Program-made: the position numbers and the translations under genes
The notes under the pieces: generated by a model
Databases searched by the model: none
Told to the model about the DNA's origin: nothing
What the model saw: the letters and a program-made list of their open reading frames with translations, nothing else
Shown here: positions 45,014 through 54,908 of the stretch, piece by piece
How the letters are laid out: each line of letters starts with the position of its first letter
Numbering within the stretch: the first letter of the stretch is position 1
NCBI RefSeq assembly: GCF_014873945.1
Contig: NZ_JADBEC010000002.1
Coordinates: 1,178,001 to 1,242,000, forward strand
Source of the DNA: Rhizobium viscosum
GTDB lineage: Bacteria > Pseudomonadota > Alphaproteobacteria > Rhizobiales > Rhizobiaceae
DNA length: 64,000 nt
Direction: 5' to 3'

Positions 45014-46761
45014 TGCGCCACCCCCTCGCCTGACACCATCAGCCGGACGGGTGTAGGTGCTGCCACGGGCGGTGCCGTTACCTTTTTCAAGACCTCGTCC
45101 TTAGGGCCGAATGCTTGGGCCTGACCATTTGCAAGAATGAGAACCAAATCGACACCCGCAAGCGCGCTCGGACGATGGGCGATGACTATTGCGATGCCGC
45201 CACGTGCCCGGATACCGCTGACGGCCCTCGTCAGTGCTGCCTCCCCTTCCGCATCGAGGTTGGAATTGGGCTCATCGAGAACGACAAGAAAAGGATTGCC
45301 GTATAAGGCCCTCGCCAGGGCAATGCGCTGACGCTGGCCGCCCGAAAGCGTGGATCCTTGCTCTCCGATTTTCGTGTCGAATCCATCGGGAAATTGAACG
45401 ATCATGTCATAGACGCCCGCGGCCTTTGCCGCCGCGATGATCTTTTCGGATGATGCTTCAGGATCGAAGCGGGCTATGTTTTCTGCAATCGATCCGCCAA
45501 AGAGGGAAACGTCCTGGGGCAGATATCCGATGTGCTCGCCAAGTGCCACTGGGTCCCATTGCGACAGCATCGCGCCGTCCAGACGCACCGCACCCGCAAG
45601 CGGCTGCCATATGCCGACGAGGCTCCGAGCAAGTGATGATTTTCCCGAGGCGCTGGGACCGATGACGCCGACCGCGTCACCGGCTCGTAGCTCGAAGGAG
45701 ATGCCCCGCAAAATTGGGTTCTTTGAGCCGGGTGCGGCAAGGTGCAGGTTCTCGACTTTCAGCCCCACCGTCGGAGCAGGCAGAGATACTTCGCGCTCGC
45801 TACTCGGCATGAGTTGCGAGAGCTGCAGCAGGCGAGACCAGCTATTTCGTGCCGCAGCAAATCCCTTCCATTGGCCTATCGCCAGTTCAACGGGGGCCAG
45901 CGCACGACTGACGAGGATGGAACTCGCTATCATGATCCCGCCGGATGCTTCTTGACGGATCACGAGCACTGCGCCTACGGCCAGCACCGCAGACTGCAGC
46001 ATCATTCGAAGGATCTTCGAAAGTGTGCCGAGTGTGCCGATCACGTTCGATGAGCGCAGATGATTGCTAAGATAACGATGATTGATTTCATGCCATTTCC
46101 GGCCAAGGTGATGGCCGAAACCCATCGCCAGAACAGCTTCGGAATTTCGGTGCGTCGCTTCTGCAAGGGCAGTTCGTTCGGATGCGATTTTCGCGGCCTC
46201 CTTCGCAGGCTCGCGGGATTTCTGTTCCGCCAGGATCGTGAGGCCGACGAGCATCAGGGCGCCGGCGAGAGCAGTCCATCCGATCCAGACGTGGAAGAAA
46301 AAGCAAAGACCCAGATAGAACGGCATCCAGGGAATATCGAACAAAGCCGTTGGTCCAGGACCTGACAGGAAACCTCGTACCGTATCCATGTCGCGCACCG
46401 ACTGCAGCCCGTCACCGGAAACCTGCATGCGCGACGGAAGCAGCACCAGAGAACTGTGAACTGTTTCTCCGAAGCGCTCATCGACGGAGAGGCCGATACG
46501 AACCAGGAGCATCGAGCGAACGAGTTCTAGGAGACCTTGAAAGGCGTACAACGTGGCCGCGATGATGGCGAGGCCAGCCAAGGTGGGAATACTTCGACCC
46601 GGAATGACGCGGTCGTAGACCTGCAACATGAAGAATGAGCCCGTCAGCGCCAGGATGTTGACGATGGCGCTCGTCGCCCCGATGCCGAGAACGGCTCTCT
46701 TCAGTGAAAAAAGCACCGCCACAAGAAACACCTGTGGCGGCTTTGAAGTGCCCGTCGACAA
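45010..46761 (-). CDS. prsD: Type I secretion ABC permease/ATPase (PrsD-like)
   Basis: A 583-residue inner-membrane exporter with a fused ATPase. The N-terminal half has about six membrane helices (NILALTGSFFMLQVYDRVIP, LAGLAIIAATLYAFQGLLEL). The ATPase half has Walker A GPSASGKSS, signature LSGGQRQRIALARAL, Walker B FLVVLDEPNSNLD and IAHRPSAL. There is no peptidase domain, as expected for RTX exporters. Its start lies 13 bases after the stop of the RTX gene. Confidence 0.95.
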   Translation of the reverse strand: MSTGTSKPPQVFLVAVLFSLKRAVLGIGATSAIVNILALTGSFFMLQVYDRVIPGRSIPTLAGLAIIAATLYAFQGLLELVRSMLLVRIGLSVDERFGETVHSSLVLLPSRMQVSGDGLQSVRDMDTVRGFLSGPGPTALFDIPWMPFYLGLCFFFHVWIGWTALAGALMLVGLTILAEQKSREPAKEAAKIASERTALAEATHRNSEAVLAMGFGHHLGRKWHEINHRYLSNHLRSSNVIGTLGTLSKILRMMLQSAVLAVGAVLVIRQEASGGIMIASSILVSRALAPVELAIGQWKGFAAARNSWSRLLQLSQLMPSSEREVSLPAPTVGLKVENLHLAAPGSKNPILRGISFELRAGDAVGVIGPSASGKSSLARSLVGIWQPLAGAVRLDGAMLSQWDPVALGEHIGYLPQDVSLFGGSIAENIARFDPEASSEKIIAAAKAAGVYDMIVQFPDGFDTKIGEQGSTLSGGQRQRIALARALYGNPFLVVLDEPNSNLDAEGEAALTRAVSGIRARGGIAIVIAHRPSALAGVDLVLILANGQAQAFGPKDEVLKKVTAPPVAAPTPVRLMVSGEGVAQ

Positions 46762-46774
46762 ACTCAGACTCCGC

Positions 46775-49700
46775 TCATGCTGCCGCCACGAAACGGAAGT
46801 CGTCGCGGTGCAGCGAACTCAGCGCAACGTCCTTCAGCAGGATCGAATTGTCGCCGTCGTATGTGATCAGCGTATCCGAACCGGATTGCGTGGCTGCCGC
46901 CATCACCGATGCGAAGTCCGCGAAGACGTCGGTCTCGATATCGACGACATCGATCGAGCCGGCGCCTGCCGCAAAATCGATGATGGTATCGTGGCCGAAA
47001 TTGCCACTGAAGACAAAGTTGTCGTCAGCCTCTGTTCCCACAAGGATGTCATCGTTACCGGCCATGAACGTCGCACTGGCCGGCGCGACCATTGCGCTCG
47101 GCGAACCGATGTTCATGATCGCGTCGCGGTTCCAGACGGAACCGTCCGCGAACTCGATCCTCTCGAAGCCCCAATAGTCGGTGTCGGCATAGAACTGCTC
47201 ATCGAGCGTGATCGTATCCCCGGTGCCGACCACTGTCAGCTTCAGGTTGACGCCGTCACGTTCGGCAACGATGTCCGACTGGTTCAGATCGGTGAACTTC
47301 AGAACGTCGACTTGATTGGCCGCATTGGCTTCATCATCGATGTAGTCGGTACCGTCTCCTGCTGCGTAGAGGTAGGTATCACTACCATAGCCGCCCAAGA
47401 GGACGTCGTTGCCAAGTCCACCATCGAAGACGTCGTGGTTGGAGGTTCCAAAGAGCGTGTCGTCACCACTTGTTCCAACGGCCGTAGTCTTGTCGATGGC
47501 GTTCAAGGCAAATGCCGTGATGGCTTCGCGGCTCCATGAACTGCCGTCGGCAAATTCGAACTTGTCGATACCCCAGTAGCCGGGATCTTCGAAGAGTTGG
47601 CCCTTGAGGGTGATAACAGCACCTGTCGGCACAACCGTGAGTTCGACATCATCTCCATGGCGAGCGGCAATCAGATCGGATGCGGTCAGGTTGGTGAAGC
47701 GTAGGACGTCCAAGGCATCGGTGAAGCCGACGTCGTCGTTCAGCGTGTCACTTCCGTCACCCTGGCGATAGACGTAGACATCTCCTCCGGCGCTGCCGTT
47801 GATCACATCGTCGCCCTGACCTGCGAAGAAGTAGTCCTTGCCCCAGTTGCCATCGATCGTTTCGGCCGAGTTCGTGCCGTAGATCCAACTGGTATCGGGC
47901 AGATGATCCAGGGCGAGCGAAGTTCCATCGGCGAACGCCAAGGTCTCGAGAGACCACCCTTGTCCGGCGCTGAAGTACTGCGTGTTGATCGTGATGACGT
48001 GACCGGTCGCATTGACCGTAATGAACATGTCTTCCCCGGAGCGCGATATCGTCAGATCGCTGATGTTGAGATCGGTGAAACGAAGAACGTCGGTATCCCC
48101 CAGTGCAATGGCCACGTCCGATATCGTGTCGTTGCCGTCGCCGGAAGCGTAGTAATAGGTGTCGTTGCCTTCGCCACCATCGAGTTGATCGTCGCCTACG
48201 CCGCCATAGATGGAATCGTCGCCGAGAAGGCCGTTGACGGCGTCGTTGCCGGCCGCCCCTTTGATAGTGTCATGACTCATCGTGGCGGTGATGGTGTCAG
48301 CGCCCGCAGTCCCGGTATATGTCAGTGAGACACCCGCGCTGACGGAAATGCTCATATCGTTGAACTGCAGTGTCTCGACATTTGTCACGGTGTCGGTGAA
48401 GGAGCCATTGACAAGAACGACCTGACCGTCGGCTACCGAGATCTGATAAGCGCTGAGATCGTACTCGAAGACAGCTACGTCGGAACCGGCGCCGCCATTT
48501 ATCCGATCGCTGCCGTCGCCGCCCTGAAGCTGATCGTTGCCGGCAAGGCCGGAGATCACATCATCTCCGCCGGTACCGAGCAGCGTATCGCTACCACTCG
48601 TGCCAATGGTGGGTGCGACGGTGTTCGTAATGTTCATAAGGATATCGCGATTCCAGGAAGACCCGTCCGCGAATTCGATTTTCTCGAAGCCCCAATAGGC
48701 AGCGTCGCTGTACCACTGCTCATCAAGTGTGATGACATCGCCGGTCGCCAGGACCGTTATGTTGAGATTGACGCCGTTGCGCGCCACGGAAATGTCCGAT
48801 GCGTTGATATCGGTGAAGCGGAGCGTGTCCACCGACTCGGGCTCGTTAGCCTCATCGTCAATGTAGTCTGTCCCGTCACCCGACGTGTAGACATAGACGT
48901 CCGCACCCTGGCCGCCGAGCATGCGATCGTTACCCCGTCCACCGATGAAAGTGTCGGCGCCAGACGTTCCGGTAAGCGTGTCATTTCCCGCCGTTCCGGT
49001 GATCGGCCCCTGCGGAGAGGTTCCGATGGCCATGATGTCAGACCGGTTCCAGGAACTGCCGTCCGCGAATTCGATCTTCTCGAACCCCCAGTAGCCGTTT
49101 ACGTCGTACCACTGCTCATCGATCGTGATGACATGACCGGTCGCCAGGACCGTTATGTTGAGGTTGACGCCATTGCGCGCCACCGAAATGTCCGATGCGT
49201 TGATATCGGTGAAGCGAAGTGTGTCGACCGAATTCGGTTCGGTTGCTTCATCGTCGAGGTAGTCGGAGCCATCGCCAGACGAATATACGTAAACATCCGT
49301 CCCCCCCGCGCCGTACAAGCGGTCATCACCCAGTCCGCCATTGAACACATCGTCGCCGGAGGTACCGTTCAGAGTGTCGTTTCCACTCGTGCCGGTAATT
49401 TCCCCGCTTTGCGCAGCCATGATGACCGACCGATCCCAGGAGCTTCCGTCGGCAAACTCAATTCGCTCGATGCCGGCGAAATCGGACTGGCTCGAAAATT
49501 GCTGCCAGACAGTGATTTCATTCCCGGTGCTTAGAATTTTGACCTTGAGATCGGGGCCACTGCGGACGAGAGCAACATCGGATGCGTTCAGATCACTCAG
49601 ACGAAGAACATCGACATCGCTCAGTCGATCATCTTCCCGGTCGGTGATGTTGTCATTCCCATCGCCTGTTGCGTAGATGTAGAGGTCGGATCCGGCGGCG

Positions 49701-52700
49701 CCGTCCAACCAATCGTCCCCTCCTTTGCCCGCAAGGGTATCGTTCGCAGATGCGCCAGTCAGAAAGTCGACGGCGCCTGTCCCGACAAGTGTCTGGCTGG
49801 ATTCGTTAATCGCCATCAAGTCTGCACGAGAAAGATAGCTCCCATCGGCAAACTCAACTTTCTCGAGTCCGTAATACCCATCTGGATCGAACTGGTCGTC
49901 GATCGTTATTATTGCGCCTGTGGCTATTATCGTAATCTTGAGATCCAAGCCGCTTCGCGCCAGTGAGACACCTCCGGCGTTGATGTCCGAAAGACGCAGG
50001 ATATCGTTGTCCGAAGAGGAGTAGGAGCTATCCTCGATCCGATCGTTACCGTCCCCGGAATTGTAGACGTAGGTATCGCTTCCGTAGCCGCCCTTCAGGA
50101 CGTCGTCGCCCAAGCCGCCGCTGATCGTCTCGTTGAACCAGATGCCAGTCAGCGTGTCGCTGGCGGTCGTTCCGACGATATTGGGAATCCGACCAAGCTC
50201 CATGAGAGCGTCGCGGTTCCATGAGCTTCCGTCGGCGAATTCGATCTTCTCGAAACCATAGTAGTCGTACTGAGATGAATACTGGCTATCGATCGTGATC
50301 GTCTCATTGGTGCTGAGAATCTTGATCACCAATGCCAGGCCATCGCGCGTCGCGCTAATGTCCGACGCATTGAGATTCGACAGGCGGAGGCTATCGACAC
50401 CCCCGATATCGCTTCCTTCATCATCGAGGAGGTCGTTCCCATCGCCGCTCGCGTAAATATAGACATCGCTCCCGACGCGCCCCTTGATCGTATCGTCGCC
50501 GAGACCGCCTGTGATGATGTCGGCTTCCGACGTACCCTCGATCACGTCATTAGCTGGCGTGCCCACGATTGGCTGGGCTTCCAGAGCCATGATCGTGGCG
50601 CGGTCCCACGAAGTGCCGTCGGCGAACTGAATTTTCTCGAGACCGAAGTTCCCCCACGTTGTGTACCATTGATTTCTGACGGTGATTACATCGCCGGTCG
50701 CGAGAATGGTGATCTTCAAGTCTGTCCCGACGTGCGCAGCGCTTATGTCCGCAGCGTTGAGATCCGTGAATTGGAGGGTATCGAGATCGTTCGGCCAGCT
50801 CTCTTCGTCAATGACGTCGTTACCGTCGCCTCCCGAATAAAGGTAGGTGTCGCTTCCCCGGTCGCCGATCAAGGTGTCGTTGCCTAGGCCGCCGCGATAG
50901 GACTCGTCTGCATCGTTGCCGTGAAGTGTATCGTTTCCATCCGTCCCTTGAAAGTCAACATCGTTGCCAATAGCCCCAATTTCAAGGATCGTTTCCCGGT
51001 TCCAGGAAGTGCCGTCCGAAAATTCGATTTTTTCGATACCCCAGTAGCCATCCGATAGGAACTGCTTCTCGATTGTGATCACTTCCCCGGTCGCATTGAT
51101 CGAAATCTTCAAGCTCTCACCGTCTCGGACAGCCGTCACGTCTGCCGGAGTCAGACCGGTCATACGAAGAACGTCGACCTCAGTGGACATGTTAACGCCG
51201 TCGTTGATGACGTCGTTTCCTTGTCCGCTGGCATAAACATAGACGTCGTCGCCGAAGCTGCCGGACAGGGCATCGGCACCAGCGAGACCAATGATCAAGT
51301 CGTCGCCCATAGTGCCCTCAAGGGCGTCGGCCCCTGACGTTCCGAGTATCCCTTCAGGTTCGATCACGCTGATATTGGCTATGATATTCTGTTTGGTCCA
51401 ACTCGTTCCATCGCTGAACTGAATGCTCTCGATACCGTGCTCGAGAGCACCTGCAACCGATGACTTGACGAGGATCGAACCGCCATCGCCGGCGCCGGGA
51501 GCGCTTTCCGCGATTTCGATGATAAGGTCGTTGCCTTTCTGACGAAGGGTGATCTCGCTGGCGTCGATGTCAGAGAAGATCAATTTATCGAGGCTTCCGC
51601 TGTAGTCGGCGGTCTCGATGATCGTGTCGTTGCCGTCGCCACGGGCATAGCCGTAGGTGTCGTTTCCGACCCCGCCCGTCAGAAGGTCGTCGTTTTCATT
51701 GCCATATAGAGTATCGTTTCCTTCCTCACCTTGGATCTCGTCCTGGCCGCCGCGTCCATAAACCACATCGTCCCCAGCGCCGGCGTGCAGCCGTTCATTG
51801 CCGTCCGCATCCGACGTGACGTCGATGGCGGCCGTGAGAAGCCGGGATTGATCGGGACCATTGATTGTATCGTTGTTCGGCGTGCCTTCGCTTGGAGACG
51901 AATAGTCCTTCAGCGTAATTCCGAAGTCGCCCTGCTTGAATCCTTTGATCGCAGCGTAAGGCGCGCCGCCATCCGGATATTCCGGCATCAAGAAGACGTA
52001 AGGGCGGCCTCGTTCGTCAAGCGTCGTCGAAACCAAGATCTTCACAACCCACTGCGTCGTCGCAAGATCGTCAGTGCTCCATGAAGTGTTTATGTAAAAA
52101 GTGCCGAGGTCAGTTGTGGAGACAGCCTCGTAGGTGCCGGCAACGGCGATCGCGTCTGTCGTTTCGACGGTTTGACCACCGGCCATTTCGGTAATCTTGT
52201 GGTTCTGTATCAAGATTTCGCCAATGCCGTCGCCGGAAGTCTCATCGATAATATCAATGTACTCCAACGATTGAGCGGGCGTGTCGGTGTTATTGTAGTC
52301 GTTCTCGTGAGAAATGAGGTAACGGTCGTTTCCGAAGCCGCCACTCAGCACATCTTTTGCACCGTCGTTCCATTCAGGGTGATGTGCCCTCAGGGACACA
52401 TCGTAAAAGCTGGCGACGTCTCCTCCGACCAGAAGGTCGGCGCCATCTTCACCGAAGATCCGATCTCGATCTTTCCCGCCAGCCAAGTAGTCGGTTCCGT
52501 CAAGCACGGATCCGCCAGAATACAAAACGTCGCCATGTATCAGGTCTTCGCCTTCGCCGCCAATAATTCGGTCGTTCCCATAACCGCCAAGTATTGTATC
52601 GGCGCCTGCGCCCCCATCGACGATATCCACCCCACCGGCGCCGTGGATGAGATCATTTCCATCAAGCCCGGAAATGGTATTGGTTTCCGAGGATTTGGCA

Positions 52701-53746
52701 TCGCCTTGAAGTAATCCGCCAAACAACCGGTCGTTGCCGCTGCCTCCGGTGATAAAATCGTCGCCTCCGCCTCCAATGATATAGGTGTCCGAGGATCGCG
52801 CGGCATCCAGAAATTCACCGGTTGCATGACCGATTATGACGGTCGGCTCGAAAAGAGTCGTAACAGCCCCTTGGCCGATGCCGATGTGGTCAGCTCGCAT
52901 AGAAAGCTGTTCCAATCTCGTACCATCCGCAGACCACATTTTGAGGGCGATCTTCGCCCCAGCGGCGACAAAGGTCAGATTTTCCTGGCCGTCATAATTG
53001 ACCAGTTGGGTCCCATTCGTGGTGGCGGTGCCATCCTTGTCCGCAGCCCAATTCCACGTGTAAAACTCAGCGGTCGAAACCCCCATTCCAGCGGCGAGTT
53101 CCTGAACGGCATCGCCCTGTAATATCGCATAGGTTGTATCGAGGTTGCCGTTTTTATATACTTCGATCGTACCCGCAGGAGTTGCCTCCGCATAATGAGC
53201 AATTGTGCCCATGGCGGCTACAAAGTCGATATCCTCGACATATTCGTAGATGCCGCCGCCGATGATTTGCCCATTAACGACATATCGGATTTCTGTGTCC
53301 GCGGTCCCAAAAAGGTGATCAACTAGGTCTCCCTCCGGCAGATTGCTCTCTACCTTCTCCCAAAGCCACTTGCCCGCCAAATTCAGTCCGCCAGCAACCG
53401 CCAAGACTGCCAGAGGACCTTCCCCGATAGTTACCCCCAGCGCTGCCAGAATTGCCGCTCCCGCAACCTGCAGGGCAGCAGCCCCAAGGTTTGGCATCAC
53501 TACGTCTGTCGCGAACTTCGCGGCATTGATGTAGAAGCCATCCTCCTTGTGCTCGACTGTAACTAAAAACGTCACCAGGCTCGTTACACCAATGTTCTTG
53601 GCAGTAAATTCGATAACTTTCGACGCACCGACTTCGCCGGCTATCTCGCCAATAACTGTATCCAAAAGTGTTTGGAGTCGATCATTCAGAATATCTTCTT
53701 CTTTTGGCTTCGGATTCGAGCGATACAGGATCGGTTCAGGCAGCAT
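46775..53746 (-). CDS. Giant RTX repeat protein, predicted type I secretion substrate
   Basis: A 2323-residue calcium-binding secreted protein. Residues 1-320 form a unique N-terminal part with a hydrophobic stretch at about 88-125 (NLGAAALQVAGAAILAALGV, then PLAVLAVAGGLNLAG). Residues about 320-480 hold canonical nonapeptide repeats (GGGGDDFITGGSGNDRLFGG). From about 675 on there are about 11 units of 125-140 residues. Each unit has nonapeptides, then DVYVYASGDGND and a haemolysin-calcium-binding-related block (DTLRFTDINASDIS, GFEKIEFADGSSWNR). The C-terminus ends DDFRFVAAA, typical of type I signals. No catalytic domain is recognised. ATG 53746 follows GAGGGGTGA. It could be a bacteriocin, a toxin or a surface/adhesion protein. 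Confidence 0.95.
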   Translation of the reverse strand: MLPEPILYRSNPKPKEEDILNDRLQTLLDTVIGEIAGEVGASKVIEFTAKNIGVTSLVTFLVTVEHKEDGFYINAAKFATDVVMPNLGAAALQVAGAAILAALGVTIGEGPLAVLAVAGGLNLAGKWLWEKVESNLPEGDLVDHLFGTADTEIRYVVNGQIIGGGIYEYVEDIDFVAAMGTIAHYAEATPAGTIEVYKNGNLDTTYAILQGDAVQELAAGMGVSTAEFYTWNWAADKDGTATTNGTQLVNYDGQENLTFVAAGAKIALKMWSADGTRLEQLSMRADHIGIGQGAVTTLFEPTVIIGHATGEFLDAARSSDTYIIGGGGDDFITGGSGNDRLFGGLLQGDAKSSETNTISGLDGNDLIHGAGGVDIVDGGAGADTILGGYGNDRIIGGEGEDLIHGDVLYSGGSVLDGTDYLAGGKDRDRIFGEDGADLLVGGDVASFYDVSLRAHHPEWNDGAKDVLSGGFGNDRYLISHENDYNNTDTPAQSLEYIDIIDETSGDGIGEILIQNHKITEMAGGQTVETTDAIAVAGTYEAVSTTDLGTFYINTSWSTDDLATTQWVVKILVSTTLDERGRPYVFLMPEYPDGGAPYAAIKGFKQGDFGITLKDYSSPSEGTPNNDTINGPDQSRLLTAAIDVTSDADGNERLHAGAGDDVVYGRGGQDEIQGEEGNDTLYGNENDDLLTGGVGNDTYGYARGDGNDTIIETADYSGSLDKLIFSDIDASEITLRQKGNDLIIEIAESAPGAGDGGSILVKSSVAGALEHGIESIQFSDGTSWTKQNIIANISVIEPEGILGTSGADALEGTMGDDLIIGLAGADALSGSFGDDVYVYASGQGNDVINDGVNMSTEVDVLRMTGLTPADVTAVRDGESLKISINATGEVITIEKQFLSDGYWGIEKIEFSDGTSWNRETILEIGAIGNDVDFQGTDGNDTLHGNDADESYRGGLGNDTLIGDRGSDTYLYSGGDGNDVIDEESWPNDLDTLQFTDLNAADISAAHVGTDLKITILATGDVITVRNQWYTTWGNFGLEKIQFADGTSWDRATIMALEAQPIVGTPANDVIEGTSEADIITGGLGDDTIKGRVGSDVYIYASGDGNDLLDDEGSDIGGVDSLRLSNLNASDISATRDGLALVIKILSTNETITIDSQYSSQYDYYGFEKIEFADGSSWNRDALMELGRIPNIVGTTASDTLTGIWFNETISGGLGDDVLKGGYGSDTYVYNSGDGNDRIEDSSYSSSDNDILRLSDINAGGVSLARSGLDLKITIIATGAIITIDDQFDPDGYYGLEKVEFADGSYLSRADLMAINESSQTLVGTGAVDFLTGASANDTLAGKGGDDWLDGAAGSDLYIYATGDGNDNITDREDDRLSDVDVLRLSDLNASDVALVRSGPDLKVKILSTGNEITVWQQFSSQSDFAGIERIEFADGSSWDRSVIMAAQSGEITGTSGNDTLNGTSGDDVFNGGLGDDRLYGAGGTDVYVYSSGDGSDYLDDEATEPNSVDTLRFTDINASDISVARNGVNLNITVLATGHVITIDEQWYDVNGYWGFEKIEFADGSSWNRSDIMAIGTSPQGPITGTAGNDTLTGTSGADTFIGGRGNDRMLGGQGADVYVYTSGDGTDYIDDEANEPESVDTLRFTDINASDISVARNGVNLNITVLATGDVITLDEQWYSDAAYWGFEKIEFADGSSWNRDILMNITNTVAPTIGTSGSDTLLGTGGDDVISGLAGNDQLQGGDGSDRINGGAGSDVAVFEYDLSAYQISVADGQVVLVNGSFTDTVTNVETLQFNDMSISVSAGVSLTYTGTAGADTITATMSHDTIKGAAGNDAVNGLLGDDSIYGGVGDDQLDGGEGNDTYYYASGDGNDTISDVAIALGDTDVLRFTDLNISDLTISRSGEDMFITVNATGHVITINTQYFSAGQGWSLETLAFADGTSLALDHLPDTSWIYGTNSAETIDGNWGKDYFFAGQGDDVINGSAGGDVYVYRQGDGSDTLNDDVGFTDALDVLRFTNLTASDLIAARHGDDVELTVVPTGAVITLKGQLFEDPGYWGIDKFEFADGSSWSREAITAFALNAIDKTTAVGTSGDDTLFGTSNHDVFDGGLGNDVLLGGYGSDTYLYAAGDGTDYIDDEANAANQVDVLKFTDLNQSDIVAERDGVNLKLTVVGTGDTITLDEQFYADTDYWGFERIEFADGSVWNRDAIMNIGSPSAMVAPASATFMAGNDDILVGTEADDNFVFSGNFGHDTIIDFAAGAGSIDVVDIETDVFADFASVMAAATQSGSDTLITYDGDNSILLKDVALSSLHRDDFRFVAAA
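47110..51740 (-). repeat. About eleven long tandem repeats within the RTX gene
   Basis: Units of roughly 125-140 codons follow one another, each ending in a SSWNRD-like block and beginning with GT-x-G-x-DTL. Units near 48745 and 49141 share long almost identical stretches exactly 396 bases apart (for example TCGCCAGGACCGTTATGTTG at both), pointing to a recent duplication. One unit near 48240-48560 has an extra beta segment (SDVAVFEYDLSAYQISVADG). Confidence 0.85.
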
Positions 53747-53759
53747 TTTTCACCCCTCG

Positions 53760-54044
53760 TTAAATAAATGCTTTAGTGAGCAAGTAGACGGCGGCTGGCA
53801 CCATCAAGATTGAAATTACGACTGCCCAGGCGCGCCTATAAAGGAGGAATTTATTTTTCAACTCCAACGGGATGCGGTGACTTTGCAGATCGATTTCAGG
53901 GAGGCCCTTCCCGATTTTGGTTACTAGGTTAGGCCCATATCTTTTTATCTTGTTGGTAAGATATTCGAACACGACAAGCATGCAGACGTGAAAAACCCCG
54001 GCCGCGACGAGACTTCCGATCGCGAAAACCTCTAGGAAATGCAT
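53760..54044 (-). CDS. Small two-helix membrane protein, candidate immunity or helper protein
   Basis: A 94-residue protein with one membrane segment near residues 5-27 (FAIGSLVAAGVFHVCMLVVF) and another at the C-terminus (AWAVVISILMVPAAVYLLTK), separated by a basic soluble loop. ATG 54044 follows GGGGAG; a GTG at 54050 would add two residues. Its stop lies 13 bases before the RTX start, so it is the first gene of the secretion operon. Size, topology and position fit an immunity protein or a biogenesis helper. No family is recognised. Confidence 0.75.
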   Translation of the reverse strand: MHFLEVFAIGSLVAAGVFHVCMLVVFEYLTNKIKRYGPNLVTKIGKGLPEIDLQSHRIPLELKNKFLLYRRAWAVVISILMVPAAVYLLTKAFI

Positions 54045-54521
54045 TCCCACTCCCCTGCCCCCAGTTTTACAAAGGCTCGTTATAGTTGGTGGAAGGTGGC
54101 TGTAGGACGGCCATCTGCTATTTTAGCTTGATAAGCTAGAGGTTGTTTTTTTAGAATGCAAGATGAATTAAAAACTTATACGAGAAATATTTTTCGGGCT
54201 GGTTCTACTGACAGTGGAATGAATTTTTCGCAAATTATCCTGACGACGTTCTCATCCCAATGCGGCCTGAGCTACGGCGAGACGCCTTTTTACTACAGCG
54301 GCAATGCCGTAATTGCTCGCGTACCCAGGGCCGTCTCGATCTGGAAGGGCAAGGCCCCACGATAGAGTGCGATACTGATGTCAAAGTCGATGAAGACGAT
54401 CCCGATCAGGCCGATGATTTCGAGTTGCCTCGCACGCCTCGCTCAAATTGCTGCTTCGACCGCGCGTGCTGGCGCATGAGTCTATGATCTAGTAGCCCGC
54501 ACTCACCGCCAGACTATTTCA
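54045..54521. other. A+T-rich spacer upstream of the RTX operon
   Basis: 477 bases, A+T-rich near 54060-54240, which should hold the operon promoter on the minus strand. Two short overlapping plus frames (54156-54365 and 54260-54487) exist without ribosome sites or family likeness. Confidence 0.4.
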
Positions 54522-54908
54522 TCATCGTGGCAATGAAATCCTTTTCGAAGGGCACGCCGTAGTAGAGGTGCCGCGGTTCTCGTCCCAGGTAGGGTCGATA
54601 ACGTGTCCATTGTCATCAACGAGCCAGGCGTGCTCCACAGGGATGGGAATGCCCGGATCGAACGCGAATCCTTCTACATACGTCACGTCATCCCGGACAA
54701 GGGCAAACGCGGTAGCGTTGAGAAAGCATTGCTTCGCCTGGCCAGAGAGCAGCCAACGGGGACGGTTTGCTATCGAAGTGTACATGCGCCCGAATGAACT
54801 CAACGCGGTGGCCGGACCGAATACATTCTCCCAATGAGCCAAGCTGCGCACATGCTCGATCCATAGCGTCTCTAGGCTCCGTACGGTGGCCGTTTGCTGA
54901 ACGATCAT
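54522..54908 (-). CDS. Conserved hypothetical protein, frameshifted near its end
   Basis: A 128-residue reading from ATG 54908, preceded by an excellent ribosome site (AAGGAGGTCCCG). The core has KQCFLNATAFAL, YVEGFAFDPGIPIPVEHAWL and DDNGHVIDPTWDE, with Cys, His and Asp spaced like a transglutaminase/papain-type fold; activity is uncertain. After DENRG the frame appears broken at about 54571. A single missing base would restore HLYYGVPFEKDFIATMMK with a stop at 54514, which reads as the natural end. It is therefore either a recent frameshift or a base-calling error. Without the fix the tail is STTACPSKRISLPR. Confidence 0.65.
   Translation of the reverse strand: MIVQQTATVRSLETLWIEHVRSLAHWENVFGPATALSSFGRMYTSIANRPRWLLSGQAKQCFLNATAFALVRDDVTYVEGFAFDPGIPIPVEHAWLVDDNGHVIDPTWDENRGTSTTACPSKRISLPR

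Noticed and set aside
46775..53746. RTX repeat DNA as a CRISPR-like or non-coding repeat array
   Set aside because: The repeats are long, in frame and code for recognised calcium-binding blocks.
54156..54487. Two short plus-strand frames upstream of the RTX operon
   Set aside because: No ribosome site, no family likeness, and they overlap one another.
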